From JAUIAI01 sp049680625 (GTDB taxonomy: Bacteria; Pseudomonadota; Gammaproteobacteria; Burkholderiales; Burkholderiaceae_E): a stretch of 64,000 nucleotides of DNA. Positions within the stretch are counted from its first letter, which is position 1. Each line of letters opens with the position of its first letter. Under the pieces are notes generated by a model. That model worked only from the letters and a program-made list of their open reading frames with translations. It did not search any database and was not told the DNA's origin. The position numbers and the translations under genes were made by a program. The stretch lies in the NCBI GenBank assembly GCA_049680625.1, contig JBAUID010000072.1:1-64000 (forward strand). Direction: 5' to 3'. Of the stretch, positions 35,644 through 44,738 are shown in pieces.

Positions 35644-37632
35644 ATGAGTAGTGAAACTGAATCTGTGAATACCAACGGCGCCAACCGCGAAACGATTGGC
35701 TTTCAAACCGAAGTGAAGCAACTGCTTCAGCTAATGATTCATTCGCTGTATAGCAATCCGGAAATTTTCCTGCGTGAACTGGTCTCGAACGCTTCCGATG
35801 CCTGCGACAAACTGCGATTTGAAGCAATCGATAATGACGCTTTGTACGAAGGGGACGGAGAGTTGCGTATTCGGGTGACGGCTGACGCGGATGCCCGGAC
35901 CATTACCATCAGTGATAACGGCATTGGCATGAATCGCGATGAGGTGGTTGCGAATCTGGGCACGATTGCCCGCTCCGGAACCAAAGAGTTTGTTGGCCAG
36001 CTATCGGGTGATGCCGCCAACGACTCACAAATGATCGGGCAGTTTGGGGTTGGTTTTTATTCCAGTTTCATTGTTGCCGATCAGGTAGTGGTGCTTACCC
36101 GTCGGGCCGGGGAATCAGCCAGTCAAGGCGTACGCTGGGAGTCGGATGGCAGTGGTGAGTTCAGCATTGAGCCGGCCGACCGCGCGACGCGCGGTACCGA
36201 AATAACCCTGCATCTGCGCACACCCGAAGGTGAAGGGGCTGATGAGGCGAAAGCCGATCTGGACCGATTGCTTCAGGACTGGCAGTTGCAGTCAATTATT
36301 CGCAAGTATTCCGATCACATCTCGCTACCGATTCAGATGCTAAAACGACCTGAACCGGCATCGGGTGATGACGAAGACAGCACGAAAGAAGAACAATTGA
36401 TCGTTGAATGGGAAACCATCAATCAGGCCAGCGCCCTCTGGTCGCGCAGCAAAAGCGAGTTGAAAGAGGAGGACTACCAGGCCTTCTACAAGAACATGTC
36501 ACACGATGGCCAGGACGCGCTTGCTTACACCCATAACCGGGTAGAGGGGCGTACTGAATACACCCAATTGCTGTTTGTGCCGTCCAAAGCGCCGCATGAC
36601 ATCTGGGATCGCGAAAACCGGCGTGGTCTGAAGCTGTACGTCAAACGCGTTTTCATCCTTGATGATGCGAAAAATCTGATGCCGGTGTATTTGCGCTTTG
36701 TACGCGGTGTGATTGATTCATCAGACTTGCCGTTGAATGTGTCGCGTGAAATTCTGCAGGAATCGCGTGACGTTAAGGCCATACGTGACGGTTCGACCCG
36801 GCGTGTACTGACCATGCTCGAAGATCTGGCAGAAAATCAGGTTGAAAAATATCAGTTGTTCTGGAAAGAGTTTGGCCAGGTGCTGAAAGAAGGGATGGGC
36901 GAAGATTTTTCGAATCAGGAACGTCTGGCCAAGTTACTGCGCTTTCAAACCACCGAATCCATTTCCGGAACAGAAGACGCCACGGTGTCATTTGAAGACT
37001 ACGTGGGCCGCATGAAAGAAGGCCAGGAGAAAATCTATTACGTGACTGCAGAAACCCTGGCGGGTGCGCGCAATAGTCCGCATCTGGAGGTGTTTCGCAA
37101 GAAGGGCGTCGAGGTGCTGCTGATGTCTGAGCGCGTTGACGAATGGATGCTGAATTTCTTGACCAGTTTTGACGGAAAAGATCTTGTCTCCGTGGCCCGT
37201 GGAGATGTCGATCTGGGTGGCCTGGATGACGAGAAGGAAAAGGAAAGCCGGGAGAAAGTGGCTGAAGAATTCAAGGACTTGGTTGCAGGGGTGAAATCAG
37301 CGCTGAATGACAAAGTAAAAGATGTGCGGGTTACCCATCGCCTGACCGAGTCTGCGTCATGCCTGGTGTCCGACGACGGGGATATGTCGGCAAATCTTGA
37401 GCGCCTGCTCAAGCAAGCGGGGCAGGATGCACCGGCACGCAAACCGATACTGGAAATCAATCCGGAGCATCCTATTTTGAAACACCTGGCCAGCAACAAT
37501 GAAAAACTGGACGAGTGGTCAGCATTATTGTTTGAGCAAGCCGTGTTGTCTGAAGGCGGGCAGTTGGATAATCCTGCCGACTTTGTCCGAAAGCAGAACA
37601 ACATGATGCTGGCCCTGCTTGAGCGAAAGTAG
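35644..37632 (+). CDS. htpG: Hsp90 chaperone HtpG
   Basis: Cytoplasmic ATP-dependent chaperone of 662 residues, slightly longer than the E. coli protein. The N-terminal ATPase has ETIGFQTEVKQLLQLMIHSL, ELVSNASDACDKLR, ISDNGIGM and GQFGVGFYSSF. The middle domain shows RGVIDSSDLPLNVSREILQ with the catalytic-loop Arg. The C-terminal dimer domain is present to the end. It has its own leader with a heat-shock type promoter and is followed closely by a DNA glycosylase gene. Confidence 0.95.
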   Translation: MSSETESVNTNGANRETIGFQTEVKQLLQLMIHSLYSNPEIFLRELVSNASDACDKLRFEAIDNDALYEGDGELRIRVTADADARTITISDNGIGMNRDEVVANLGTIARSGTKEFVGQLSGDAANDSQMIGQFGVGFYSSFIVADQVVVLTRRAGESASQGVRWESDGSGEFSIEPADRATRGTEITLHLRTPEGEGADEAKADLDRLLQDWQLQSIIRKYSDHISLPIQMLKRPEPASGDDEDSTKEEQLIVEWETINQASALWSRSKSELKEEDYQAFYKNMSHDGQDALAYTHNRVEGRTEYTQLLFVPSKAPHDIWDRENRRGLKLYVKRVFILDDAKNLMPVYLRFVRGVIDSSDLPLNVSREILQESRDVKAIRDGSTRRVLTMLEDLAENQVEKYQLFWKEFGQVLKEGMGEDFSNQERLAKLLRFQTTESISGTEDATVSFEDYVGRMKEGQEKIYYVTAETLAGARNSPHLEVFRKKGVEVLLMSERVDEWMLNFLTSFDGKDLVSVARGDVDLGGLDDEKEKESREKVAEEFKDLVAGVKSALNDKVKDVRVTHRLTESASCLVSDDGDMSANLERLLKQAGQDAPARKPILEINPEHPILKHLASNNEKLDEWSALLFEQAVLSEGGQLDNPADFVRKQNNMMLALLERK

Positions 37633-37656
37633 GGCTAGCCCCAGTCTGACACTGGT

Positions 37657-38157
37657 ATGGAAGCAAGCGCCATGTTGACCGGACTTGAGCCACGCATCAC
37701 ACCGGATTGTAAGCTGGTTGTGCTGGGTAGCTTTCCGGGGGTGGCCTCGTTGCGGGCAGGGCATTATTATGCGCATCCGCGCAACTTGTTCTGGGCAATC
37801 ATGTCACAAGCACTTGGTTTGGCGTTTAACGACTGGCCGTTCGATACGCGCTATCAGGCACTTAACAAGGCCGGGATCGGGTTGTGGGATGTGATTGCCA
37901 ACTGTGAGCGCCCGGGTAGCCTTGACAGCAACATTCGCCAGGCCAGTTCCAGCCAGCTTGATGAAATTATTCAGATGGCACCAGGAGTTACGACGCTTTT
38001 GCTTAATGGCCGCAAAGCAGAGCAGGGGGCACGTCAGTGGGTGCTGGATGGCGTTAGCCAGATTGCTTTGCCTTCGACCAGCCCTGCCAACGCCGGGATC
38101 AGCGAACCGGTCAAAAGAAAGGCGTGGTGTGATGCAATTAACCGGGTGTTGCAATGA
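37657..38157 (+). CDS. Hypoxanthine/uracil-DNA glycosylase (UDG family 6-like)
   Basis: Base-excision repair enzyme of 166 residues removing deaminated bases. LVVLGSFPGVASLRAGHYYA followed by HPRNLFW is the signature of DNA-deoxyinosine glycosylases of the UDG superfamily, and LLLNGRKA near residue 115 corresponds to the second active-site segment. It lies 24 bp after htpG and overlaps the next gene by 4 bp (ATGA), so it may be co-transcribed with either. Confidence 0.83.
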   Translation: MEASAMLTGLEPRITPDCKLVVLGSFPGVASLRAGHYYAHPRNLFWAIMSQALGLAFNDWPFDTRYQALNKAGIGLWDVIANCERPGSLDSNIRQASSSQLDEIIQMAPGVTTLLLNGRKAEQGARQWVLDGVSQIALPSTSPANAGISEPVKRKAWCDAINRVLQ

Positions 38158-38963
38158 CCCGGCGCGCACGTCGTGGTCGAACATATGTTGGTGCACGCAG
38201 TGGCCATGCTGAGCCACAAATCACCATCTCGGAAGAAGCCGGGATTCGCTATCTGCACTTTGGCAATGAATGGGTACAGGGGGCGCTGAATCTCAAGCAA
38301 CCCTGGAATCTGGCCCTTGATTACTCCAGGCACATGATGGCCTGGTTGTTGTTTGCTGGCGAGCCGGAGCGCCTGCTTCAGTTAGGCCTTGGCACCGGGT
38401 CGTTAACCCATTTTGCCCACTATTTTTTTAAGAATACCGAAGTGACCGTTGTTGACAACAGCGAGGCTGTTGTCAGGGCCGCGCGCAGCCAGTTCAAGTT
38501 GCCACCAGACGACGACCGGCTAAACGTACATATTGACGACGGACATGATTTTATAGGTCAGCCGCACCGACGCGGCCAGTTTAATATTTTGCAGGTTGAT
38601 GTTTTTGATGCTGAGGTGCGCGGGCCAGTGTTGAACTCGCAGAGCTTCTACAATGCTTGCCGGGCTGTGTTGGCGAGAAACGGCATTATGGTGGTTAACC
38701 TATTTGGTGAGGTCGCCAGCTACCAGGACAACCTGCAACGGATCATTAATGCTTTCGATGATCAAGTGCTTGTTTTGCCCCCAGTGGAAGCCGGCAATGT
38801 TATCGCACTGGCATTTGCCGACCCATTTGTTCTGCAATGGCCTGAACTCTATGCGCGTGCGCTACAGATCGAGCAACTGTACCAGTTACCGGTAACTGGA
38901 ATGGTCAACGCGTTAAAGAATTCAGTTAGTAGTGGTTTGAGTGGTCCAAACCATATCGCCTGA
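38154..38963 (+). CDS. Spermidine synthase-like methyltransferase-fold protein
   Basis: A Rossmann protein of 269 residues of the spermidine synthase superfamily. LLQLGLGTGSLTHF is the nucleotide-binding loop, VTVVDNSEAVVRAAR carries the acidic residue after strand 2, and VHIDDGHDFI and LQVDVFDAEV follow. The N-terminal tetramer domain of polyamine synthases is reduced to about 60 residues and there is no adjacent decarboxylase, so it may not make spermidine. It is translationally coupled to the glycosylase gene. Confidence 0.78.
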   Translation: MTRRARRGRTYVGARSGHAEPQITISEEAGIRYLHFGNEWVQGALNLKQPWNLALDYSRHMMAWLLFAGEPERLLQLGLGTGSLTHFAHYFFKNTEVTVVDNSEAVVRAARSQFKLPPDDDRLNVHIDDGHDFIGQPHRRGQFNILQVDVFDAEVRGPVLNSQSFYNACRAVLARNGIMVVNLFGEVASYQDNLQRIINAFDDQVLVLPPVEAGNVIALAFADPFVLQWPELYARALQIEQLYQLPVTGMVNALKNSVSSGLSGPNHIA

Positions 38964-39078
38964 ATTAAGGTGTTGGGTGAAATAAGTTGCCGGTTTATTA
39001 GTTGTCGGTTGTTTTTGTCCGGATTATGCGCTTGCTATCAGTGTTAGAGTGAACACCCTTGGATCGTTTGGCAGCACC

Positions 39079-39948
39079 GTGACGCGAATTCGAATCACTC
39101 ACTCAACGGTTTATCACTACCGCAATCCGGTTAGCCTGAATCCTCATCGACTCATGTTGCGCCCGAGAGAAAGTCGGGAACTTCAGCTGATATCCCACGC
39201 CTTGTCTGTGACTCCGGATGCAAGCATTGCATGGGCGCATGATGTCGTCGGTAATGCGGTGGCGACGGCGTCGTTTACCGGACAGACCGACAGCTTGCGG
39301 ATCGAAAGCGATGTCGAACTCGAGCTCACTGGAAACCCCTGGCCTATCTTTAATATCGCACCGTCGGCACTGCGTTTTCCGTTTTTCTATTCGAATGACG
39401 ATCGCGCTGATCTGGGCGCTCTTGCTATCCAACAATACCTGGACCCGATGGGTCGGGTGCAGCAGTGGGCTCGCTCTTTTGTGAGAGGCGCTGCGCCCGA
39501 TACACTGGAATTGATTAAGGCGATCAGCAACGGTGTGTCTGAAGCCCTGCAGTATGAGGTGCGCGAAACCGAAGGGACACAAACGCCGAATGAATCACTC
39601 GACCGCGGGAAGGGCTCCTGTCGCGACTTTGCGATATTGTTCGCCGAGGCGGTTCGCAGCCTGGACATGGGCGCACGGATCGTGTCTGGTTATCTCTACG
39701 ACCCTCAGCGTAGTGCGATTGGCTCTGCCGGCGCGGGTTCTACCCACGCCTGGGCTGAAGTCTACGTACCCGGTGCGGGCTGGATCAACTTTGATCCGAC
39801 CAATCGCAGTATGGGTGGTTTTAATCTTATCCCGGTTGCAGTTGCCCGCGACATCACTTTGTTGATGCCTGTGTCTGGTAGTTATGTTGGCGCAGCGGAC
39901 GCGTTTGAAGAAATGGAAGTACAAGTCAGGGTATCGGAGCGACAATAA
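39079..39948 (+). CDS. Transglutaminase-like cysteine protease family protein
   Basis: Bacterial transglutaminase-like protein with an N-terminal beta domain (RIRITHSTVYHYRNPVSLNP, then HRLMLRPRE) and a papain-like core. The triad Cys is in GKGSCRDFAILFAEA, the His in GSTHAWAEVYVPG and the Asp in WINFDPTN. GTG 39079 puts the conserved TRIRITHSTVY at the N-terminus; GTG 39049 adds ten residues. Relatives sit with ATP-grasp/alpha-E proteins, but none is adjacent here. The downstream region is decayed. Confidence 0.82.
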   Translation: MTRIRITHSTVYHYRNPVSLNPHRLMLRPRESRELQLISHALSVTPDASIAWAHDVVGNAVATASFTGQTDSLRIESDVELELTGNPWPIFNIAPSALRFPFFYSNDDRADLGALAIQQYLDPMGRVQQWARSFVRGAAPDTLELIKAISNGVSEALQYEVRETEGTQTPNESLDRGKGSCRDFAILFAEAVRSLDMGARIVSGYLYDPQRSAIGSAGAGSTHAWAEVYVPGAGWINFDPTNRSMGGFNLIPVAVARDITLLMPVSGSYVGAADAFEEMEVQVRVSERQ

Positions 39949-39993
39949 GCCTTTTCACCTGTTCTGATGTTAAATGACCCAAAAACTGTTTAA

Positions 39994-40164
39994 TGGACCA
40001 AAATCTCCATCACAGAGCATCTGCTGTTTGATCCATCCGAACTGGTCGCACAGTATGGTTACTGGGCAATTGCGCTTGGATTAGTGCTCGAAGGCGAAAC
40101 TTATCTATTGATAGGTGGATTTGCCGCGCATCGTGGCCTGGGGGTTGGTGCGCTGGAAAAGTAG
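39994..40164 (+). pseudogene. DedA-family membrane protein, N-terminal remnant
   Basis: The frame reads ...LLFDPSELVAQYGYWAIALG and continues LVLEGETYLLIGGFAAHRG, which is the start of a DedA (SNARE-associated) membrane protein: a Tyr-Gly-Tyr/Trp helix then the conserved Glu-Gly-Glu-Thr. It has no start codon in frame after the upstream stop and ends at TAG 40162 after about 55 residues, where a full protein would have about 200. The rest of the gene is missing downstream. Confidence 0.65.
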
Positions 40165-40205
40165 CAAGGGCGTCGGTAAGAGAATGTGAAAAGAGCGACG
40201 TCGAT

Positions 40206-40545
40206 TCAGATTTGATAAGCGACGGCGAGCACAACGCCTTCGGTTAAGTTTCCCTGCCCGGAGGGCCGCACCGACACATACGGCTTTGACTGGTCTGACA
40301 GTTTATTGGTCCATCGGCTCAGCCAGGCGATCTGAGTCTGGCCGTAAAACGCCGTCGTCACTTTTTGATTCAGGAATAAGCTGCGTCCGTCTCGGTCTGG
40401 CGCAATATCGCCAGCCGGTGATTCGATTGGGGCGGCACTAATCGTTCGCAAAGCCGCGTAGGCCGACGATCAACAGACTGCAAATTGGTAAAAGCACGAT
40501 CGTCACTGTTCTAAAGACATTTTCGTTAGTAAGGGCCGGTTTCAT
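40206..40545 (-). pseudogene. Possible frameshifted small membrane-protein gene
   Basis: On the minus strand ATG 40545 opens 35 codons with a hydrophobic segment (VTIVLLPICSLLIVGLRGF) ending at TAG 40440-40438. The +1 frame from TTG 40451 continues as an 81-residue frame to 40206. Joined by a single frameshift they would give about 115 residues. I recognise no family, and the parts may be unrelated chance frames. Confidence 0.3.
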
Positions 40546-40748
40546 CCATAGACCGGGCTAGCAGACGTACTACCGCAAGTTTTGGTGAGCTTCGGTAACC
40601 ATTTTGACAATGCCCCAGGCACAGTTAAGCCCATGATTCATCGATAGACTTTACGCTCGAAAACCCGGATGCTGGGAATACGCTGAATTTTGTGGTGAAT
40701 GTTGCTTTAGTGATGACATCTTTGTACATCGATTACCTTGGGATCCAC

Positions 40749-41060
40749 GTGAAAACAAAAACAAGAGTTAGTCTCTCGTTGTTGACAACGGCAAGATACG
40801 CTGGCGCTCTCAGATGAATTTGACGGTGACGAACTGGACCGTAGTCTGTGGTGTACCCGTCTTGCCTATGGCGGTGGACCCGCGCTTCAAGTACCCGATG
40901 CCCAGTGCAGGCGTTTTCCGAATACTGGCGTCGCGGATTACGCGAACGTGGACGAAAACCAGCGGTTTCGCGACTTTAATCAATCGGGGCAGGCGTTGAA
41001 CGAGGTTAGCGCCGACGCGCTTGAGTTACATGCAATCAATACGGGCGTGGTGGCAAGCAA
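40749..41060 (+). pseudogene. GH16 glycosidase, frameshifted N-terminal remnant
   Basis: GTG 40749 starts a signal-peptide-like MKTKTRVSLSLLTTA that runs out of frame at TGA 40815-40817. The next frame, from about 40801, reads LALSDEFDGDELDRSLWCTR, then GGGPALQVPDAQC and DENQRFRDFN. The DEFDGxxLDxSxW pattern and following Gly/Cys-rich part match the mature N-terminus of family 16 endoglucanases (laminarinase group). Similarity fades near 41060; the catalytic ExDxxE region is absent. The frame then runs on into the DUF1127 gene. Confidence 0.6.
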
Positions 41061-41162
41061 TTCATCGTTCGCCGGCGGGTCGGGCAGGGTAGTCAAAACC
41101 AAATCATGCTGGCCTTGTTGTAAGCCCCGCATCAATTCAACGGTCAGGCCTGTGGTGAGTTT

Positions 41163-41186
41163 AATGCCTGCCCGCGGGCAGGCATT
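41163..41186. repeat. 24-bp perfect palindrome at the DUF1127 start codon
   Basis: AATGCCTGCCCG is followed directly by its reverse complement CGGGCAGGCATT, with no spacer. The ATG of the DUF1127 gene is bases 2-4. In RNA it could hide the start codon; in DNA it could bind a dimeric protein. Confidence 0.8.
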
Positions 41187-41355
41187 GCTGAACTATCGCA
41201 GTACGCTTGCCTGGCGAATTCGACTGGAACGACGCGATTTAGCCGGTGTTTCAAACCACTTGCTTCGGGATATCGGTGTGAGCCCGGACGATGCACGGCT
41301 TGAGTCTCGACGCCGTTTTTCGGCCATACCGGGTAATCGCTTACGTCGGCAATGA
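41164..41355 (+). CDS. DUF1127 small protein
   Basis: The 63-residue protein ends with the DUF1127 (YjiS-like) helical motif: an Arg-rich stretch, then VSNHLLRDIGVSPDDARLES. Such small basic proteins are linked to RNA turnover and phosphate/carbon adaptation in some bacteria. The frame is open far upstream because it is continuous with the GH16 remnant, but ATG 41164 gives the normal family length. The start codon lies inside a perfect palindrome. It may be expressed independently or be part of the decaying region. Confidence 0.6.
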   Translation: MPARGQALLNYRSTLAWRIRLERRDLAGVSNHLLRDIGVSPDDARLESRRRFSAIPGNRLRRQ

Positions 41356-41379
41356 CATCCCTTGTACTACTATTGGTGG

Positions 41380-43038
41380 ATGAGCAAAATTTCGGTTTAT
41401 ACCGCCCGCACAGTGCGGACGATGAATGATTCTTTACCCACCGCCAGTGCCGTTGCGGTGCGTGACGGGCGAATTATTGATGTTGGTTCAATAGAATCGA
41501 TGCAGCCTTGGTTAAACGCCTTTCCTCATGAAATCGATCGCCGGTTCGAATCCAAGGTACTCATGCCGGGGCTGATCGACCCGCATCTGCATCCGACTAT
41601 GGCAGCAATTTTGCTGCCCATGCATTTTGTCACTGCCATGGAATGGCGACTGCCCTGGAAGACCGTCGCCCCGGTGCTCGGACACGAAAATTTTGTCGCC
41701 CGTCTTAAGCAAATCGATCAGGAGCTGCAAGACCCTGATGAACCCTTGTTCAGCTGGGGCTATCAGTCGATCTGGCACGGAAAGATGAGTCGCCAGATTC
41801 TTGACACGGTTTCATTGAACCGGCCGGTAATTGCCTGGCAGCGTTCTTTTCATGAATTGTTCGTGAATACAGCGGCCCTGAAGTGGATGGGGCTGAGTGA
41901 AGCCGACGTAGCTGACCATCCCCAGGTTAATTACGCAAAGGGGCGGCTGTATGAAACCGGTTTGTCGGTTGCCCTGGCCCGTTTTGCGCCCTACCTTCGA
42001 GAACCGGCCCGTTTTCGGGGTGGGTTGGAGCGCCTGCGACAAGCGGTGCACTTCGGCGGTCAAACCACGATTGGCGACCTGGCGGTTGGCATGTTTGGTG
42101 GCGTTGATGCCGAGTGGGACGTACTCACCAAAGTGCTGGACAATGACCAAACCCCGTTTCGGGTTCATATGACAGCCCGTGGGGTCAGCCGCGGGGAGGA
42201 CTTCTCAGACCCGCAGGGTAACCTGGCCAGGCTGCAGGCGTTGCCACAACGCAATACCCACCGCCTGTTTTTCAGCGACCACGTCAAGCTGTTTACCGAC
42301 GGCGGCTTTTTTGCCGAGCTGATGCAACTGCAAGCCCCGGGGTTTATCGACGGGCACCAGGGTGAATGGTTAATGGTGCCGGAACAATTCGAGGCCGCAG
42401 CGCGCTTGTACTGGAATGCCGGTATGCGGATACACGTGCACTGCACAGGCGATCTGGGTCTGGAGCTGGCGCTGGATGTCCTGGAGAAGCTGCAGTTCGA
42501 GCGGCCGCGCTTTAACCACCGGTTCACGATCGAACATTTTGGTGTGTCGACCCCTGAGCAATGCCGCCGGATTGCCGACCTTGGTGCCCTGGTTTCAGCC
42601 AATGTCTACTATTTATACGAGTTGAGTGAGGCTTATTGGCAGCACAGTATCGGCTACGAGCGGGCCAGCACCATGGCTCGTCTGGGAACCCTGGTGAACC
42701 AGGGGGTGACGGTGGCCTTGCACTCTGACTTCACCATGGCGCCGGCCTTGCCGCTTAACAGTGCCTGGGTCGCTACGAACCGGCTTAGCAGTGGGGGAAA
42801 GGTGATGGCACCGGCTGAATGCCTGAGTCTGCATCAGGCTATGCGGGCAATTACTATCGATGCCGCGTATATGTTGGGCCTGGAAAACGACGTGGGCAGT
42901 CTGCGGGCTGGTAAAAAGGCAGACTTTTGTGTTCTGGAGGCGGACCCCTACGAAACGCCGGTCAGCGAGCTTAAAGATATTCCGATCTGGGGTACGGTTT
43001 TCGAGGGGAAACCCTTCCCCCTGAAGGGCTCGGTGTAA
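41380..43038 (+). CDS. Amidohydrolase family 3 protein (YtcJ-like)
   Basis: Metal-dependent amidohydrolase of 552 residues from ATG 41380 (the frame opens at TTG 41362). Metal ligands are seen in LMPGLIDPHLHPT (His-x-His), later in HVHCTGDLGLELAL and IEHFG, and the Asp in LHSDFTMAP. The C-terminal beta part with LRAGKKADFCVLEADPY is typical of the YtcJ group, which acts on formamides, aryl amides and related compounds. Substrate unknown. It is followed after 3 bp by a CobW-type GTPase, which might supply its metal. Confidence 0.83.
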   Translation: MSKISVYTARTVRTMNDSLPTASAVAVRDGRIIDVGSIESMQPWLNAFPHEIDRRFESKVLMPGLIDPHLHPTMAAILLPMHFVTAMEWRLPWKTVAPVLGHENFVARLKQIDQELQDPDEPLFSWGYQSIWHGKMSRQILDTVSLNRPVIAWQRSFHELFVNTAALKWMGLSEADVADHPQVNYAKGRLYETGLSVALARFAPYLREPARFRGGLERLRQAVHFGGQTTIGDLAVGMFGGVDAEWDVLTKVLDNDQTPFRVHMTARGVSRGEDFSDPQGNLARLQALPQRNTHRLFFSDHVKLFTDGGFFAELMQLQAPGFIDGHQGEWLMVPEQFEAAARLYWNAGMRIHVHCTGDLGLELALDVLEKLQFERPRFNHRFTIEHFGVSTPEQCRRIADLGALVSANVYYLYELSEAYWQHSIGYERASTMARLGTLVNQGVTVALHSDFTMAPALPLNSAWVATNRLSSGGKVMAPAECLSLHQAMRAITIDAAYMLGLENDVGSLRAGKKADFCVLEADPYETPVSELKDIPIWGTVFEGKPFPLKGSV

Positions 43039-43041
43039 ATA

Positions 43042-43992
43042 TTGGTTGTTGCTGCCGATATTCCGGTGACCGTTATTGGCGGTTACCTCGGGGCCGGCAA
43101 AACCAGCTTGCTCTCCCAGCTGTTAAGCGAAGCAGATGGGGTTCGTCTGGCGGTCCTGGTCAACGACTTTGGCCAGATCAATATTGACCAGGCTTTAATC
43201 GAGTCTCAGGACGCTGAAGCGATTGCACTGACCAACGGCTGCGTGTGCTGCACGATCGCTGATAACCTTGGCGAGACGCTCACATCGCTGACGCAACTCC
43301 CGGTACCGCCCCAGCAGGTTGTAATCGAGGCGAGCGGGGTGGCCGACCCGGGGAAAATAGGCCTGTATGGCCAGGGTTGGCCCGGATTCCGGCTTGCCGG
43401 CGTCGTTACCGTGGCTGACGCCAGCACGGTCAAAATTCGCGCTGACGACAAATTTGTCGGCGAACTGGTTCGTCGTCAACTGCGCCATGCGGATGTTATT
43501 GCGGCAAGCCATGAAGACTTAATGGATGCGCCGACGGTTCGTGCCACCAGGCAATGGTTGGCAGGCTTGGTCGGGCAAACCCCAGTGGTCAGTATCCGCC
43601 CAGGGCAATGCGGCGATTGGAAGTGGTTACTGGGTCAACATGATGGCCAGGCTATCCAACACGTAGCCGATGTACTGGCAGTAGATGCGAACCAACTTTT
43701 TGTCTCGGCCGGTGTGCGGTCGACAACACCGCTATCGCGCCGCTGTCTTGAGGCGGCATTGGCAAAGGTGCCGCTAGGGCTCATACGAATCAAGGGCGTT
43801 GTCTGGTTTGACTCGGAGCCAGAGCCGGCGGTTGTCCAGATGATTGGCCGACGGTGGCAGATTTTGCCGATGAGCGCGGCCGCAGCGCATCCACCTGTGT
43901 CAACTCTGGCAGCGATTGGTTTGCAGGGTCAGGTTGAGCCCCAATTGGTACTAGATGCTTTGATCGTGGGCGCTTCGGCTGACGCAATTTAA
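43042..43992 (+). CDS. CobW/G3E-family GTPase, putative metallochaperone
   Basis: Cytoplasmic GTPase of 316 residues. Walker A is GGYLGAGKTSLL, the metal-binding CxCC motif is NGCVCCTI, Walker B lies in VVIEASGVADPGKI, and the guanine-recognition segment is altered (AASHEDL where NKxDL is usual). The C-terminal CobW_C domain is short. The best frame starts at TTG 43042; GTG 43066 is an alternative. The 3-bp gap to the amidohydrolase suggests joint transcription and possibly metal delivery to it. Confidence 0.83.
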   Translation: MVVAADIPVTVIGGYLGAGKTSLLSQLLSEADGVRLAVLVNDFGQINIDQALIESQDAEAIALTNGCVCCTIADNLGETLTSLTQLPVPPQQVVIEASGVADPGKIGLYGQGWPGFRLAGVVTVADASTVKIRADDKFVGELVRRQLRHADVIAASHEDLMDAPTVRATRQWLAGLVGQTPVVSIRPGQCGDWKWLLGQHDGQAIQHVADVLAVDANQLFVSAGVRSTTPLSRRCLEAALAKVPLGLIRIKGVVWFDSEPEPAVVQMIGRRWQILPMSAAAAHPPVSTLAAIGLQGQVEPQLVLDALIVGASADAI

Positions 43993-43993
43993 C

Positions 43994-44290
43994 CGTGGAA
44001 AACAACCCGATGACGTTCGTGCCGGTTTAAGCAAAGCGATGGAGCAAGCCATCGACTATGGTAACAAGTATGCCGCTGCTGAAACAGTATCGTTTCACGA
44101 AAAAATTGTCGCTGCTGGTAAAGGCAGTATTGTCAAACCCAGCCCGGAAGAACTCGACCAGTGGCATGCTGTGATGAAGCCCGTCTGGAAAGAATTCGAA
44201 TCTGAAATTGGCAAAGGCCTGATCGACGCAGCTCAGGCCGCAAATAACAAAAAAGTTCAGCGCAAAGATTACTGGTACTGCTTGAATTAG
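43994..44290 (+). pseudogene. TRAP transporter binding protein DctP, C-terminal remnant
   Basis: Right after the CobW stop the frame reads RGKQPDDVRAGLSKAMEQAI, then continues to KPVWKEFESEIGKGLIDAAQ, the usual last 95 residues of a DctP periplasmic solute-binding protein. The first two thirds are missing. ATG 44041-region starts are internal. The stop is inside the terminator-like hairpin that follows. Confidence 0.75.
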
Positions 44291-44316
44291 GGCGGGCTTC
44301 GAGGCTCGCCCTAATT
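44285..44316 (+). terminator. Hairpin after the DctP remnant
   Basis: Arms AATTAGGGCGGGC (44285-44297) and GCTCGCCCTAATT (44304-44316) pair over 13 bp with one G-T wobble and a TTCGAG loop. There is only a weak T-rich tail. In intact TRAP operons a hairpin here limits read-through from dctP to the permease genes. Confidence 0.7.
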
Positions 44317-44390
44317 GTCTTGGCCGCCGGAAACGGCGCGCCGACCAGTAGTTGATTTTGCCGTTGGCGTCCAACCCCGAACGGAGGACT

Positions 44391-44717
44391 ACGAAAAAAA
44401 AATTTGTTGATCGATTGGAAAAATGAATCATTGTGACTATGTTAGCCGCGATGACAATTCTGACCTTTGTCCAGGTAGTAATGCGGTACTGGGGTCTGGT
44501 GTTATTGGGCATCATCATGGTGGTCATTACGGAAATAGGCATGATTTCCCCTACCGTCGGGCTCAACCTGTTTGTGACCAGTGGCATTACTGGTATGAGC
44601 CTGGTGCAGGTTACCCGCGCCGCATTACCCTGGCTGAGCGTTTTGCTGTTGTTCCTGGTCATCATTACTTATGAACCGCAAGTCGCGCTGTTTTTGCCGA
44701 ACATGATTTTTGACTGA
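44391..44717 (+). pseudogene. TRAP permease remnant: DctQ head joined to DctM tail
   Basis: After a GGAGG (44383-44387) the frame reads from ACG 44391 as KKKFVDRLEK, a TGA, then IIVTMLAAMTILTFVQVVMRYW, the first helix of a small TRAP permease (DctQ). It runs in frame straight into GLVLLGIIMVVITEIGMISP and TVGLNLFVTSG, the last helices of the large permease (DctM). About 550 codons are missing between. The likely original ATG is ACG and a conserved-position Trp codon appears to be TGA. Confidence 0.78.
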
Positions 44718-44738
44718 TCCGGTGCGATTGACACACAT

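Noticed and set aside
44423..44674. 83-codon frame over the TRAP remnant
   Set aside because: A shadow in another frame of the DctQ/M remnant, with no membrane character.
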